NCBI GenBank assembly: GCA_948567375.1 | Contig: OX419761.1 | Location: 49,664,501 to 49,728,500 of the forward strand | Origin: Lunularia cruciata | Taxonomy: Eukaryota; Streptophyta; Marchantiopsida; Lunulariales; Lunulariaceae | Direction: 5' to 3' | Length of the DNA: 64,000 bases | Shown here: positions 43,077 through 54,004 of the stretch, one piece after another | Layout of the letters: each line of letters begins with the position of its first letter | Numbering within the stretch: the first letter of the stretch is position 1 | Notes under the pieces: generated by a model | What the model was told of the DNA's origin: nothing | The model's database searches: none | What the model saw: only the letters and a program-made list of their open reading frames with translations | Translations under genes and position numbers: made by a program

Positions 43077-45791
43077 ATCCACATTATCTGCGATTGCTCG
43101 GGTTTTCCACAAGAAAATGTGTAATCATGTAAGCTCACACGATAAACTATATTTTTGCATACTTGCAATTGGGATGAAGTTTTGCTTCCTCCTACTTCTC
43201 TTCGGTAATCGATTGCATTTTTCTTGTTTAACATTTAAACAACGTCTCTAGGCTCAACTGTGGAGAACTTACCTCAACTCAACATCTGTAGGACGTCTTG
43301 AATTGAGTGCGGTCATAATCATTGCGTTACTTGAGTCTGTACAGTTGTTCTACCATTGAAAAGATATGACGGCCATCTTTTGCACGGCATGCGCTGCGAG
43401 TGAATGAATTGTGCTCCTCATATCCTCCTCTATTCGCATGCATGCGAATAGGAGGAGGATAAACGAGTTTCCTGCTGCATACTGCAGGTGTATACCATCA
43501 ATCAAACCCGCAATTGCCGTTGATGTCCTAGTCAACTTACAAGTTGGTCGAGAACAAGAAGGATTGTGGACGTTTCCCTGAGGCGTAAAAGCACTGAATT
43601 TTTGCTTTTGTACATAGCTATGCTCATAAACCGGAGTTGCCACCTACATATGAGGGGCATGTGAGGTCAGGTGAACAAAGTCACTTTTAGAGCACTGCCG
43701 AGAACATGAGCAAGACTTTAAATCACGAGGCTACCCCGAGATGCTCATTGACAACTTAAATTATGAATTTTCCACGGGTGGTCTGAATTTTGCGTTAGGA
43801 GTTGTGACGCTACTGAAGTGATGTGATGGCTTTTCTGGCTCCTGAAAGTGCCTAAAGGCCAAGAATTGTCAGCGGTGGCAGAGAATGTGATGCAGCATAA
43901 CGGGGCCCTAGGGGTGACTTGTGGGCTTCGAAACAGCAATGATGAAAGCTCTACTTTCTGCTACTTCCATTCGACTACTGTGACGAGAGAAACATTTTGA
44001 CTAAATATCATCAACGAGAATGTTGCCATTGGTGGAACATGCAGATATCACTCACGCCGGTCTACCTTGTAGCTATGGGGTTGGAAAAGATCTGAACAGT
44101 TGTACGATCTGGAGATCTGAATATAATGCGTGTTAATTCTTGTTGTAAGCGGTACAGTTCTTGAGGATGGCACCGGTCTTCTCTAACTTCTCGCATCGGA
44201 AGGCGAAAATGCTGCATTTCAGTTTCTTAGCAAGGACCATGATTCATGCAGATGCAGTTATCATCGTCAAAGATCCTACAACGTTCACAAGGCTCATCGT
44301 TAATTATTCGCTCGACCCTTCGAAGCAAGTGTTGCGCTATTCCATTGCTCTGACTTGCGCACCAACGGTTTACGTACCTTGGCTTTGTTGGACTCATGAA
44401 AATATCACATTCGCAACACTTTTGGCTTTGAATTTTCTGCTCAATGTGCACGCTACAATGAACACAAGATCAGTTGGCTTTATATAATCTAGTCCAGAGG
44501 TACAGTGTTCCATTTTGTGCAGAGCGCTCATCAACGCTGCGAATTTCAGAAAGTTTCGTTTCGGCGCAGCTGAAAAATCCAGAGCACTTCCACGATTTTT
44601 CATGCTTGTCCAAGTGTAATGGATAAGCAATATCTTGACAAGGGCCAGTAGCAGCTGACAACCCCCTACAATGTGCCATGAAAGTATACATGCCCACTTC
44701 TGATGTTGGAATATGAATGGTGATAGCCTTCTTCTTACATTATGATTCTAAAACATCTCGTAGATGTTTGTTAGTGCTTGACTGTTGAGACGGGCTGCTT
44801 TGTCAGTACACCACGCTAGATAGATTCACCTCCAAGTTCGAAAATAAATGACTTTACGATCGGTGATGTCAAATGCAGGTCGACGGCAACTGAGGAGGTT
44901 GAAAGAAATTTTGCTTTTCGAGATTCAGTGAATGAGGAGCAGGAGAATAGAAATCAATGAGCTAGACTAATTGAAGACTACGTACCTCACCTTTTCTCCC
45001 GTACGAGAACCGGTGGATGTTGGCGGGGCAAGTTGAACTGTCGAGCATGCAAACCTTTCACCAGTTCCAGGTCCCAAACCCAAGCATATGAATAGAGTAT
45101 GTTCCTATAGGGACACATGTATGGAGACGGAGTCAATCAAGTCTTTCCTGGAGTCAATCAAGCTTTCGTGTCCAAAGACAGTTTTTCAATTCAGGCATAC
45201 AAATCCTTAAACCAAGACCGGGACGGTACAAATTGGAGACAATGCGCGCTGATGCTGGAACCTAAAAAGACATGGCAAGGGTATTTGCAACAGACACGGA
45301 CATACTATCCGCAAATCTTGCGACCCTATCGAACTGTTTGTCATTCATGTGCTTTATGTTTGTTGCTCATGATTACTGCAAACAGCTGTCATGCCCATTT
45401 TTCTATAATATATACTTTAGTGGTTTTAAGAAAATAAAATATCACAACAAGAAGAGAAGTGTGAAGATTTATGAGATATGAGTTACGGTAGGAGTCGAAT
45501 ATAGTGATAGAGATATCCACATCCACAGATGCAATATGAATCCTACTTAATTTATTGAGTGCGGTGCGCATCGTTTCGACTCCTAATACTGTAACTCATA
45601 TCTCATAAATCTTCACACTTCTCCTCTTGTTGTGATATTTTATTTTCTTAAAATCACTAAAGTATATATTATAGAAAAATAGTGATAGAGACTTTCACTA
45701 TGTCTCCACAAGCTCTCAATCAGCAAGAGGACCCCAGTTAACCGGTGGGTTTGTCTTACTCAGACTTGCCAATACTCAAATTATGTTCGAG
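43077..45791 (+). repeat. duplicated segment, copy 2, left part
   Basis: Counterpart of 33013 to about 35625. Copy-2-specific changes include a 21-bp tandem duplication of GGAGTCAATCAAGTCTTTCC at about 45128-45170 and the inverted duplication at 45397-45681. Copy 2 stops at 45791 at the insertion site of the RLE element and resumes at 55558. Confidence 0.85.
45397..45681. repeat. inverted duplication (foldback), arms about 105 bp, loop 75 bp
   Basis: 45397-45499 is the reverse complement of 45575-45681: TTTCTATAATATATACTTTA at the outer end and GGAGTCGAA at the inner end. Mismatches are few (about 5%, plus a 3-base gap). In copy 1 this region (35345-35510) exists once, without the inverted arm, and the loop sequence is also inverted relative to copy 1 (TGCAATATGAATCCTACTTA here, its complement there). 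Confidence 0.88.
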
Positions 45792-46200
45792 TGGAGAAGG
45801 CGAACACGGAGAAAAAACAAAGGATGGGAAGACCCCATCAAGCATACAAGGGAGAGACAATAAAAGGTAAAATGGGGCTAAGCCCCAATAGAGTCTATAT
45901 GAGAAATCTGCCCTACCGCACCAAAGATATCCAAGCTATGCAAGTCGTACAGTCTACATGGAACTGGAGCATCCAAAGAAACATCACCTAATGTGATTGC
46001 TCTCCTATGGATTGCACCAGCCACTGCCATCTGTAGAACAATGGACACAAGCTGTCTAAAATATGCTACAAAGTATGAGAGTGAGAGTGGTACCCCTGGC
46101 GCCTAACATGATAAGCTCTCGTGCACTCTTTGACAAATGTGTCAAAGGCCGTGTCCATCGCTCCATCTAACTCCAAGGCTAGAGAAACAAAGAGGTGACC

Positions 46201-46979
46201 TCATTGCATGCCCCTATACTTGGAGACCTTGCAACTTGCTGCTGCACTTGCCGCCCATCCAAGGGGACGGGTAATCACTCCCTCCAAAACTATATCCTGC
46301 GTAGGATCTATAATCACGACATCTGCTACTATCACCTGATCATCTTGGACCAAGTATAAGTTTGCCTTGACACGTGTTGTTTCCAAAGCATACAAACGCT
46401 CCATCCAAGCCAAGTATCCACTTTCTCGTGCCTTAGCAAACACTATGTCCTTAATAGCATCATGGGTAACTATCCTCTGTCCTCCAAAAGGACACCATGT
46501 CATGTAGACCGTTGTTGCATCTAGTGTAGAACCACACTCACAAGTGAGTAATGAGGATGTAGATGGGTGGACCAAACCTAGGCAAAACCTCATCATTGTA
46601 AAGAAAGTAGTTGATGCGAGTCAGAATGCCCTAATGCATGGTCAAGCTAGGATCCAAGAGCCTGCACCCTTGCCAGAGCAAGAGCAAAGACGTGCTCTAG
46701 TAACCTGAGGAATGGACGAGTTAACTAAGAGAGAATGTAGCATATGCTCACACTGTCATTCCATCAAGGAAGACCATAAACCTCTAGTCCAATCTGATGA
46801 TAGTGAAGCAAAAGATGGAAAATCCTCTTGTGCCTGTGGGGATAGACTATCTCTTGTCAACCATAATAACATCTGGAGAGAAGAGGATCTTCCCTCCACC
46901 TTTGTCACATAAGTCTCCAAAATTGGCCTATCAACAACCACAAAATAAGAAGAAAGTAGGGGTGTCGAGAGAGCACAAT
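46201..46979 (-). pseudogene. C-terminal region of the RLE element protein (Cys/His motif and nuclease-like domain)
   Basis: The minus-strand frame 46941-46756 (SLQMLLWLTRDSLSPQAQED, then FPSFASLSSDWTRGL) and 46596-46201 (FCLGLVHPSTSSLLTCECGS, then WCPFGGQRIVTHDAIKDIV, then VIVADVVIIDPTQDIVLEGV) are in the same frame. The block C-x-C-x12-13-C...H (CECG...WCPFGG...THDA) matches the Cys/His knuckle that precedes the restriction-like endonuclease in RLE elements. The later ADVVIIDP would be the acidic part of a PD-(D/E)xK-type site, though the Lys is not obvious. It joins in frame with the RT part across element 2 once that insertion and one ACAAT/ACAAC duplication are removed. Confidence 0.7.
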
Positions 46980-47049
46980 TGTAATAATATGGAGTTTAGC
47001 GATGAAGTTAGTCGGGCTTACAAAGTAGAGAATAAGACAAAATAACCTA

Positions 47050-47067
47050 GAATATTCTAGAAGCTTC
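47050..47067 (+). promoter_or_regulatory. perfect heat-shock-element-like block, four units
   Basis: GAATATTCTAGAAGCTTC is GAA-nn-TTC-nn-GAA-nn-TTC, four alternating half-sites at exact 5-bp spacing, the binding pattern of trimeric heat-shock factors. It lies about 200 bp upstream of the TATA box. The 3' LTR keeps the first three units (52262-52274) with one base lost in the fourth. Confidence 0.65.
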
Positions 47068-47101
47068 CCAACTAGTTAACTTGTGCCCTAAGTAGGTAGC
47101 T

Positions 47102-47114
47102 TCTAGAAGCTTCT
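47102..47114 (+). promoter_or_regulatory. second heat-shock-element-like block, three units
   Basis: TTCTAGAAGCTTC gives TTC-nn-GAA-nn-TTC. A further TTC-nn-GAA pair (GCTTCTAGAAGG) follows at about 47145-47155, with AAGCTTCTTGAGAAGCTTC palindromes beyond it. Confidence 0.55.
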
Positions 47115-47253
47115 AACTAGCTTAGCTTGCACGCTAAGTAGACGGCTTCTAGAAGGAAGCTTCTTGAGAAGCTTCTTGGTTAACTTGGCTTGCACTCCAA
47201 GAAAGCGGCTCAAGGAAGCTTCTTGAGAAGCTTCAAGGGTCTTGTATGCTACC

Positions 47254-47261
47254 TATAAATA
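47254..47261 (+). promoter_or_regulatory. TATA box of the element 2 LTR
   Basis: TATAAATA in CTACCTATAAATACCAAAGC, about 110 bp before the end of the LTR. It is conserved in the 3' LTR (about 52443) and in element 1 (7647). Confidence 0.75.
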
Positions 47262-47366
47262 CCAAAGCCAAAGCTCATGCTAGGCATTCGGAGTTTTCCC
47301 TCATTCAAGTGTCCCAATGTGAGTTTCCATTCTCCTATTTCTCTCCTTGGATTCGGTCTTTTACAT

Positions 47367-47378
47367 TGGTATCAGAGC
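47367..47378 (+). promoter_or_regulatory. primer binding site (initiator tRNA-Met), element 2
   Basis: TGGTATCAGAGC, one base after the LTR end. It primes minus-strand DNA synthesis. Confidence 0.92.
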
Positions 47379-47636
47379 AGGAATGGGATGGATGGAATTT
47401 ATGGACCACCAAATCCACTTCCACCAAACCATTGGGATTTTTGCATCCAAATACTACCCAAGCATCGTTTCACATAGTTCATCATCTCACACTTTGGACA
47501 AGATTTTCTACATATGATCACCATATGTGAGGAACCCTTGGTGCTTCCGGTTGTAACTTATGGAGAACGGTGGACGTGTTGTTTCTATGTGTTAATAAAT
47601 TAGATAGATTGGGTGTGGTGTGATAGAGGAGCAACC

Positions 47637-48543
47637 ATGGTGGCAATACCTGATGTTATCCTTGCTATGCAACAACAAATCGAGCACCTCACTCGATTGT
47701 TGGATGAACAAGATCTTTGACGACAAGAGCAGGTGGAGAGAGTACCAATTCGAGAAAGAGAAGATCGGATCAGATTCCCTAAACCCAAGGTATTTGAAGG
47801 CAAGAATCTCCCGGATGCAGTGGAGAATTTTGTGTTTGATTGTGAACGTTATTTTGAAACTACCAATCTACAAGATGAGCAAAAACAGATTCTCTTGGCT
47901 TCTAGCCAATTGGATGGAGTAGCAAAGCTATGGTGGATATTTTGAGTAGAGCGAGCCGAATGACAAATGGTTGCACCGATCTTGACATGGGCAGAATTCA
48001 CAAGTGCAATAATCAGTTGGTTCCAAGCTATAAATGCCACACAAGTTGCACGAGATAAGTTGGCAGAGTTGAAACAGATTGGCTCTGTAAGAAGTTACAT
48101 CACGTAGTTCCAAAACACCATCATGCAAATTCTAGATATTTTGGAAGGTGAAGCTCTGGATCGATTTGTGAGGGGCTTGAAGGCAAGAACCAAATTAGAG
48201 GTAACCATGCGAGAGCCACGACACTTGGAGGAAGCCATGCGGTTGGCCAAACGTTTTGATTCCTTGGTGGCAACAACTTGGTCTTGACCTCGACCCCCAC
48301 AAAGCCTACCAATACACTACACACAAGTGGAGGAGCCAACACCAATGGAGATTGATGCAATTCAACAAAGACCACTGGGCATGGCAGACAGGGAGAAACT
48401 ACGACAAAATGGTGGTTGTTTTTATTATCGCCAGTTGGGGCATTGCATTGTTGAATGTCCACTCAAGAATGGACGACCTCGACAAGTTGCCCAAGTGGAG
48501 GTTGTGGAGCGGAATGATCAAGGAAACGAGGAATCCCAATAGG
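47637..48543 (+). pseudogene. gag of element 2
   Basis: The start ATG at 47637 gives MVAIPDVILAMQQQIEHLTR. A TGA follows after 26 codons, then FPKPKVFEGKNLPDAVENFV, LASSQLDGVAKLWW, EALDRFVRGLKARTKLEVTM and the knuckle position CFYYRQLGHCIVEC (second Cys replaced by Tyr), ending TAG at 48541. Frame is otherwise kept over 300 codons with about five stops (several TGA where CGA or TGG is expected). Gag and pol are in different frames. Confidence 0.85.
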
Positions 48544-48568
48544 AAATTTTGAGCCGCCTACTGGGAGC

Positions 48569-48960
48569 TTGGTTAGTTCCAATAAGATTGAAGGCTTGAT
48601 CTATGCAAGTCTGCTTCACTTGCAAGGTATGATATCTAATCAGGATTGTAGAATTTTGGTTGATTCTGGAAGTTTAGAAAATTGCATGTCCATGAAAGTA
48701 GCAAAGGAATTGGGTATTCCTATCAAGCCAATGATTGGAAGTAGTTTGATGATGGCGGATGGTAGAAAGGGTTCTGCATTCCGCACCTTGCATCTTGTTA
48801 CCTTCAAGATTGGGAAGGAGTATTTGGAGTGTAAGAGGTTTGTAGTGGCACCTCTACACTATGATATCATTTTGGGTCTACCTTGGCTTGAACGTCATAA
48901 GGTTCAATTTGATTGGATCTGATGCCAAATTCAAGTACAAGGTAGGAATTTCCGATTAGG
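48569..48960 (+). pseudogene. protease region of element 2
   Basis: DCRILVDSGSLENCMSMKVA holds an intact D-S-G triplet. LMMADGRKGS and IILGLPWLERHKVQFDW follow. A TGA at 48920 interrupts. This is the start of the pol frame, which is shared (multiples of three) with the RT and RNase H segments downstream. Confidence 0.85.
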
Positions 48961-48994
48961 TTGTCTGGCACCTCTGTGTAAGACACCTAAGAAT

Positions 48995-49174
48995 AGTCAG
49001 TCCCAAGATGGGAAGTTTGTAGAGAAGGTAGCCATAGAGAAAATCTAAAAGGGAGATGAGTCCCAAGATGGGAAGTTTGCCAAGAAGGCAACCATGGAGC
49101 AAGATTGGAAGAGAGATGAGTCCCTAGAAGGGAAGTTTGTTAATGAAGCAGCCATAGAGCAAGCTTTGGAGGAA
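48995..49174 (+). repeat. 60-bp tandem repeat between protease and RT, three units
   Basis: Units start at about 48995, 49055 and 49115. Encoded text runs SQDGKFVEKVAIEK, DESQDGKFAKKATMEQD, DESLEGKFVNEAAIEQA. Element 1 has four units. Confidence 0.85.
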
Positions 49175-50773
49175 GATAAGTCTGTATTTACGGTGTGGAT
49201 CAAGCCGATTGCACAAGAACAATCTGAGGAGGGCCAAGTGCCGCATCAAGCAATGGTTGATCGGATAGTTAAGGAGTTTGCATATGTGTTTCCGGATGAT
49301 CTGCCAAAGGGATTACCCTCCAATCGAGGTATGCCCTTCAAGATCGAGTTATTGCCAAGGAGTACTCCAGTGAGTAGACCAATCTATCAGCTCTCACCAA
49401 AGGAGTTGGAGGAGTTGCGAACAACACTTACAGAGTTATTGGAGAAGGATTTCATATGACATAGTACCTCTCCTTGGGGAGCACTGGTACTATTTGTTCC
49501 AAAGAAGGATGGAGGACTTCATTTCTGTATTGATTACCGTGGACTCAATAAGCAAACCATGAAGAATGCATATCCCTTGCCTCGGATCGATGACCTACTT
49601 GATCAACTAAGTGGAGCACGCTACTTTTCCAAGCTGGATCTTTGTAGCAGCTATTGGCAAATTCCTATTGAAGGAGAGGATGTGCAAAAGACTACTTTTT
49701 GCATAAGGTATGGACATTTTGAGTGGAGAGTTCTACATTTCGGACTCACTAATGCTCCAACATTCTTCATGGATCAGATGCATCGGGTGTTGGAGGGACT
49801 ATTGGATCGGTCCGTGATGGTGTTCTTAGATGATATCTTAATCCATAGCAGGACAGAGGCTGAACACATGAATCATGTGCAAGAAGTCCTAAGACGACTA
49901 CGATAGTGGAAATTTTACTGCAAGAAGTCAAAGTGTGCTTTTTGGCAGAAGGAGGTTACCTTCTTGGGTCATAAGATCTCATCAGAGGGGATCAAGATGG
50001 AAGAAGAGAAGATCAAGGCCATTACTAATTGGCCTACCCCAAAGGATGCTACAGAAGTACGAGCATTCAATGGATTGGCCAGTTTTTACCGACGGTTCAT
50101 CCACTATTATGCTCACGTGGCTGCACCATTGACTGACCTCTTGGGAAAGAACTCGAGCTTCCAGTGGACCACTAAGCATGAAGAAGCATTCCAGTGGACC
50201 ACCAAGCATGAAGAAGCATTCCAGAAGTTAAAGCATATGGTGTCTTCAAGACCTATTCTTCAACCATATGATCCTCAATTACCTTGTGTGGTTGATTTTG
50301 ATGCTTCTAACTTTGCAATTGGAGTTGTGTTGCAACAAGAATTTCCACATGGACTACATCCTATTGCCTTTATGTCTTGCCTACTAAATATAGCTGAAAT
50401 AAATTACTCTACTTGAGATTAGGAACAACTTGCAATGGTATATGCCACCTAGGTATGGAGGCATTATCTCTTGGGGAAACAAGTGATCATGCGAACTAAT
50501 CACAAGCCATTGTTGCAGACCTTACACTTGGAGCACATGAAGAGTCGGCATCATCGATGGGAAGAGCAACTCCAATTTTTTGACATCAAACTTGAGTACA
50601 AACCAGATCAGTTCCATGTCATCCCCGATGCTCTATCACGACAACCTAATTTGAAGGATCTTCCTCTCATCACGACGGCAATTACAACGGTGTCCATTGC
50701 CCTAAGGTCCATAATGAGTTTCAATCAGCTCTACAACAAGATCCCTTCTTCCAAATGGTACACGGTCGTCTGA
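49175..50773 (+). pseudogene. reverse transcriptase and RNase H of element 2
   Basis: In one frame: FPDDLPKGLPSNRGMPFKIE, RPIYQLSPKELEELR, then a TGA at 49457 where Arg is expected. Next come [40 protein letters not shown] (first Asp), [29 protein letters not shown] (catalytic FLDD), TAG at 49904, and then the thumb and VVDFDASNFAIGVVLQQEF with the RNase H start. Stops at about 50414, 50420, 50449 and 50771 follow. A 30-bp in-frame tandem duplication (CAGTGGACCAC...GCATTC) at 50161-50222 repeats ten residues in the connection domain. Confidence 0.9.
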
Positions 50774-52190
50774 GAGCACGCGATAAGAAGTACAACACCT
50801 TCTCCTTCAAGGAAGGCCTTTTATTCCATGCAGACCAGATCTATGTTCCAGCCAAAGGTGATCTTTGACTTGTGCACCTTCAAGAAGCCCATGATTTACC
50901 AATAGCTGGTCACATGGGAGTGGACAAGACCTTGGGCACTCTCCAATGCCAATGGTGGTGGCCCAATATGACACAAGATGTTTGAGACTTTGTCCGATCA
51001 TGTGAGAGTTGCCAACGGAACAAGGCCAACAACCAGAAGCCGAGTGGATTCCTTCAACCACTCGCCATACCATCCGCTCGTTTGGAGCATGTGAGCTTGG
51101 ATCTCATCACATCCTTGCCAAAGACAAAACAAGGACACACCGCAATTGTGGTGTTTGTGGATAAGCTTAGTAAGCAAATCCACTTGGCACCAACCTGTGA
51201 TACCATGGATGCTCCAACCTTAGCACAAATCTACTTCGACAATGTCTTCAAGCATCATGGGATGCCATGTGTACTCATCTCAGACTGTGATCCTTGATTT
51301 ACCGGGAAGTTTTGGCAAGCACTCTTCCAGATACTCGGCACCAAGCTTGCTTTGTCCACGGCCTATCATCCTCAAACTGATGGACAAACCAAACGCGCCA
51401 ATCGTACATTGGAGGATATGTTGCGGGCCTTTGTCAATGTCCACCATACCAACTGGGATGAATGTCTTACAGCTGCAGAATTTGCCTACAACAATTCCAA
51501 ACAGACAAGCACTGGATTTTCTCCCTTCTTTCTCAATTTTGGCCAAGATCCGCTTGTTCCAGATTCTCTTCTTGCTCCCCTTCCCTCTCAGGTTCCTCAT
51601 ACTTCCACATTCTTGACCACTATATCCCAATCGCTCCAACAAGCCAAGTCTCACCTCCTTGTTGCTCAGAATCGCCAAAAACAATATGTGGACCACCATC
51701 GTCGTGATCTCACCTTTGAAGTTGGCGATAAAGTCATGCTATCCTCTAGTAACCTCCCTCTCCCACTTGATACCCAAGTTCGTAAACTTGCTCCTAATTG
51801 GATAGGACCCTTTGATATCACCCGCATTGTCTCTCCTGTTGCTTATCGACTTACCTTGCCTTATCACATGCATATCCATCCTGTCTTTCATGTTTCCAAG
51901 TTGAAACCCTTTGTTCCTAACCCCTCTTCCTTTTCCTCTTGAGTCCAACCTCCTCCTCTGCCTGTCCCTATCAATGATCATGAGGAGTACAAAGTTGATC
52001 GTATCTTTGCGTGTCGTCATATTCAACGAGGCCGTCCCCAACATACGGAGTACAAGGTCCTTTGGAAAGGGTATCCTCTTCATGATGCCACATGGGAACC
52101 TCTTTCCCACCTCCAAAATGCACAAATAGCCGTCAAGGAATTCGAAGCTTCACTAGCGATGAGGACGTCACCAACTAGCGGCGGGGGAAT
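50774..52190 (+). pseudogene. integrase and chromodomain of element 2
   Basis: The zinc region (H...H...C..C: AHDLPIAGHMGVDKTLG to CESCQRNK) lies at about 50885-51025. The core: VSLDLITSLPKTKQGH (first Asp), VLISDCDP then TGA (second Asp region, 51297), and HPQTDGQTKRANRTLED (about 51367-51415), where the catalytic Glu is replaced by Lys. The C-terminal part runs QYVDHHRRDLTFEVGDKVML to HVSKLKPFVPNPSSFSS. A chromodomain follows, EYKVDRIFACRHIQRG then EYKVLWKGYPLHDATWEPL (about 51985-52105), with its aromatic cage positions present. Pol shifts frame between 50773 and 51082. Confidence 0.9.
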
Positions 52191-52191
52191 A
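52180..52191 (+). promoter_or_regulatory. polypurine tract, element 2
   Basis: GGCGGGGGAATA lies directly before the 3' LTR and would prime plus-strand synthesis. Element 1 has the weaker AATGGGAGAATA at the same place. Confidence 0.65.
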
Positions 52192-52555
52192 TGTAACAAT
52201 ATGGAGTTTAGCAATGAAGTTAGTCGGGCTTACGAAGTAGAGAATAAGACAAAATAACCTAGAATATTCTAGAAGCATCAAAGAAGCTTCTTGGGAAGCT
52301 TCCCAACTAGTTAACTTGCGCCCTAAGTAGGTAGCTTCTAGAAGGAAGCTTCTAGAAGCTTCTAACTAGCTTAGCTTGCACGCCAAGTAGACAGCTTCTA
52401 GAAGGAAGCTTCTTGAGAAGCTTTAAGGGTCTTGTATACTACCTATAAATACCAAAGCCAAAGCTCATGCTAGGCATTTGGAGTTTCTCCTCATTCAAGT
52501 GTCCCAATGTGAGTTTCCATTCTCCTATTTCTCTCCTTGGATTTGGTCTTTTACA
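52192..52555 (+). repeat. 3' LTR of element 2 (364 bp)
   Basis: TGTAACAATATGG to TTTTACA, followed by the target duplication ACAAC. It differs from the 5' LTR by few substitutions and by the number of AAGCTTC-type repeat units. Confidence 0.93.
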
Positions 52556-54004
52556 ACAACTACCCAAAAACACTGTAGGTGCCATCTCCTCTATAGATAA
52601 CAAGCCAACCCCTCCACATGAGATGGGCAAAGCCGTTTTTCTACATGCCAAATCCCCCATCACACACTCAAATGTCCCTGGTCCAATAATATCACCAAAG
52701 ACTCCCATAATCCTCCTATCAAATGCTCTCAGACATGATAGAAAGGACAATGAAGAAGGAACTATACGGATGAGGTAGGATGGTTGATGAGCAATACTAA
52801 AGGAGAGTATACCTAATGACACTTGCGGATCTCCTAGTAATAAAAGGTCATCCACATGGAAAACATCCTTTGCAAGGCAATGCATAAGAAGTATGTGACA
52901 AAATCCTCCAATCCTATTGGCACTCCAAGAACACAAAGTCCATCTGTGGATGTGATACACCCCTCTGGAAGCTCAAGGTGAGGAGGGATAGCTAAAGGGG
53001 ACCATGCCCTACACTTTGACACCTTGACTCTCAAGCCTACTAGATGTAGTCAATTAGTCAAAGGCTTGCCTAATCTGATCTATAGGGCCTACGATGTGTG
53101 TATCATTTGCCAAGGAGGGAAATACACAACCTATCATGGCCAAAGTAGTAGATAGGAGAGCTCTAAAGTGAGCCATGGCAAAAAAGGGTCTCCCAAAAGG
53201 ATCTCCTTGACGTGTACCAACAGCTGACTCCAAGATGGTGACTCTCTCATGTGAACCACCATGCTGGTAGGAAAGGGCAGCAAGAGAGCTATAAAAAGAC
53301 CACACAAAAGGAATGAGACTTGCCAAGGATCCACTAGCCTCCCTAAGCTCTCTAAAGATGGATGCCCGTGAGATGCTATTAAAAGCATTCTCAACATCCA
53401 CATGTAGGATGACCTACTCTTGATGGATATCTAGGAGTGCCATAATGCCTAGAGATATAGCCTCACATCTTCCAGGTGTAGCTACTCCAAACTGATGTGG
53501 ATTGAGGTGCTATCAAAAGTGAGAATGATGCTGAAGGACAATGGTACAATTGACCAAAAGCAAAAAGATCTCTCCAATAGCAATCATTCTAATGCCCCTC
53601 GTGTCCTTCTACATTGCAAGAAGTCAACTAGCACCTAAAACCTGACTAATAGACATAGGAATGTCTCCTCTTGCTATTGCTATAGCCACCTAAAACAACT
53701 CGGTAAAAACATTAGAATGATCATTTGCTTGAAAGGAATCTCTAAGGTGCTCATAAACCATCCCTTACAAGCCTCTTGAGGAAAGGTGAGGAGCAGTGCA
53801 CAATGCTTGTGCAAACAACGACCTATCAAGACATAAAGGCTGCTCAGGCTGATAATCTAAGACCTCTAGTTGTAGTGCCTCTATTGCTATAGGATGTAGT
53901 GAGCGTAGGGAAGAGATAGTCTCATCAGTAGGACTCACCATAAACAAAGGGTGTAGTGCTTGTGCTGCTCTACTAAACTCTCCTGTCTATAGTATATCTG
54001 TAGT
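52556..54004 (-). pseudogene. reverse transcriptase domain of the RLE element
   Basis: On the minus strand in order: TGEFSRAAQALHPLF and SPTDETISSLRSLHP (about 53985-53900); then DVENAFNSISRASIF (53398, first catalytic Asp); GTRQGDPFGRPFFAMAHF (about 53218-53165, motif B); SLANDTHIVGP (about 53119-53087, motif C, where the usual first Asp of the pair reads Asn); then CRAWSPLAIPPHLELPEGC and CVLGVPIGL (after a frameshift near 53045); then LLLLGDPQVSLGILS and FGDIIGPGTFECVMGDLACR (52860-52640) with PISCGGVGLLSIEEMAP. 53947, 53401 and 52960 share one frame. It copies its own RNA at a nicked target. Here the Asp-to-Asn change and two frameshifts disable it. Confidence 0.8.

Larger units (their letters stand above)
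46980..47365 (+). repeat. 5' LTR of element 2 (386 bp)
   Basis: TGTAATAATATGG to TTTTACA. It contains the heat-shock-element-like blocks and the TATA box listed below. Relative to the 3' LTR it lacks about 26 bp and about 14 bp of AAGCTTC-type repeat but has about 55 bp more (TTGGTTAACTTGGCTTGC...), so the repeat-rich middle changes length readily. Confidence 0.93.
46980..52555 (+). mobile_element. chromovirus 'element 2' (Ty3/gypsy with chromodomain), full length, inactive
   Basis: It is 5,576 bp, with LTRs at 46980-47365 and 52192-52555, an initiator-Met primer site, gag, pol and a polypurine tract. It is flanked by ACAAT (46975-46979) and ACAAC (52556-52560), a 5-bp target duplication with one change. 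Deleting the element plus one duplication (5,581 bp) brings the flanking RLE coding frames (52960 side and 46941 side) into register, which confirms the edges. Gag and pol carry about a dozen stops and at least one frameshift. LTRs differ by a handful of substitutions plus repeat-length changes, so the insertion is fairly recent. Confidence 0.95.
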
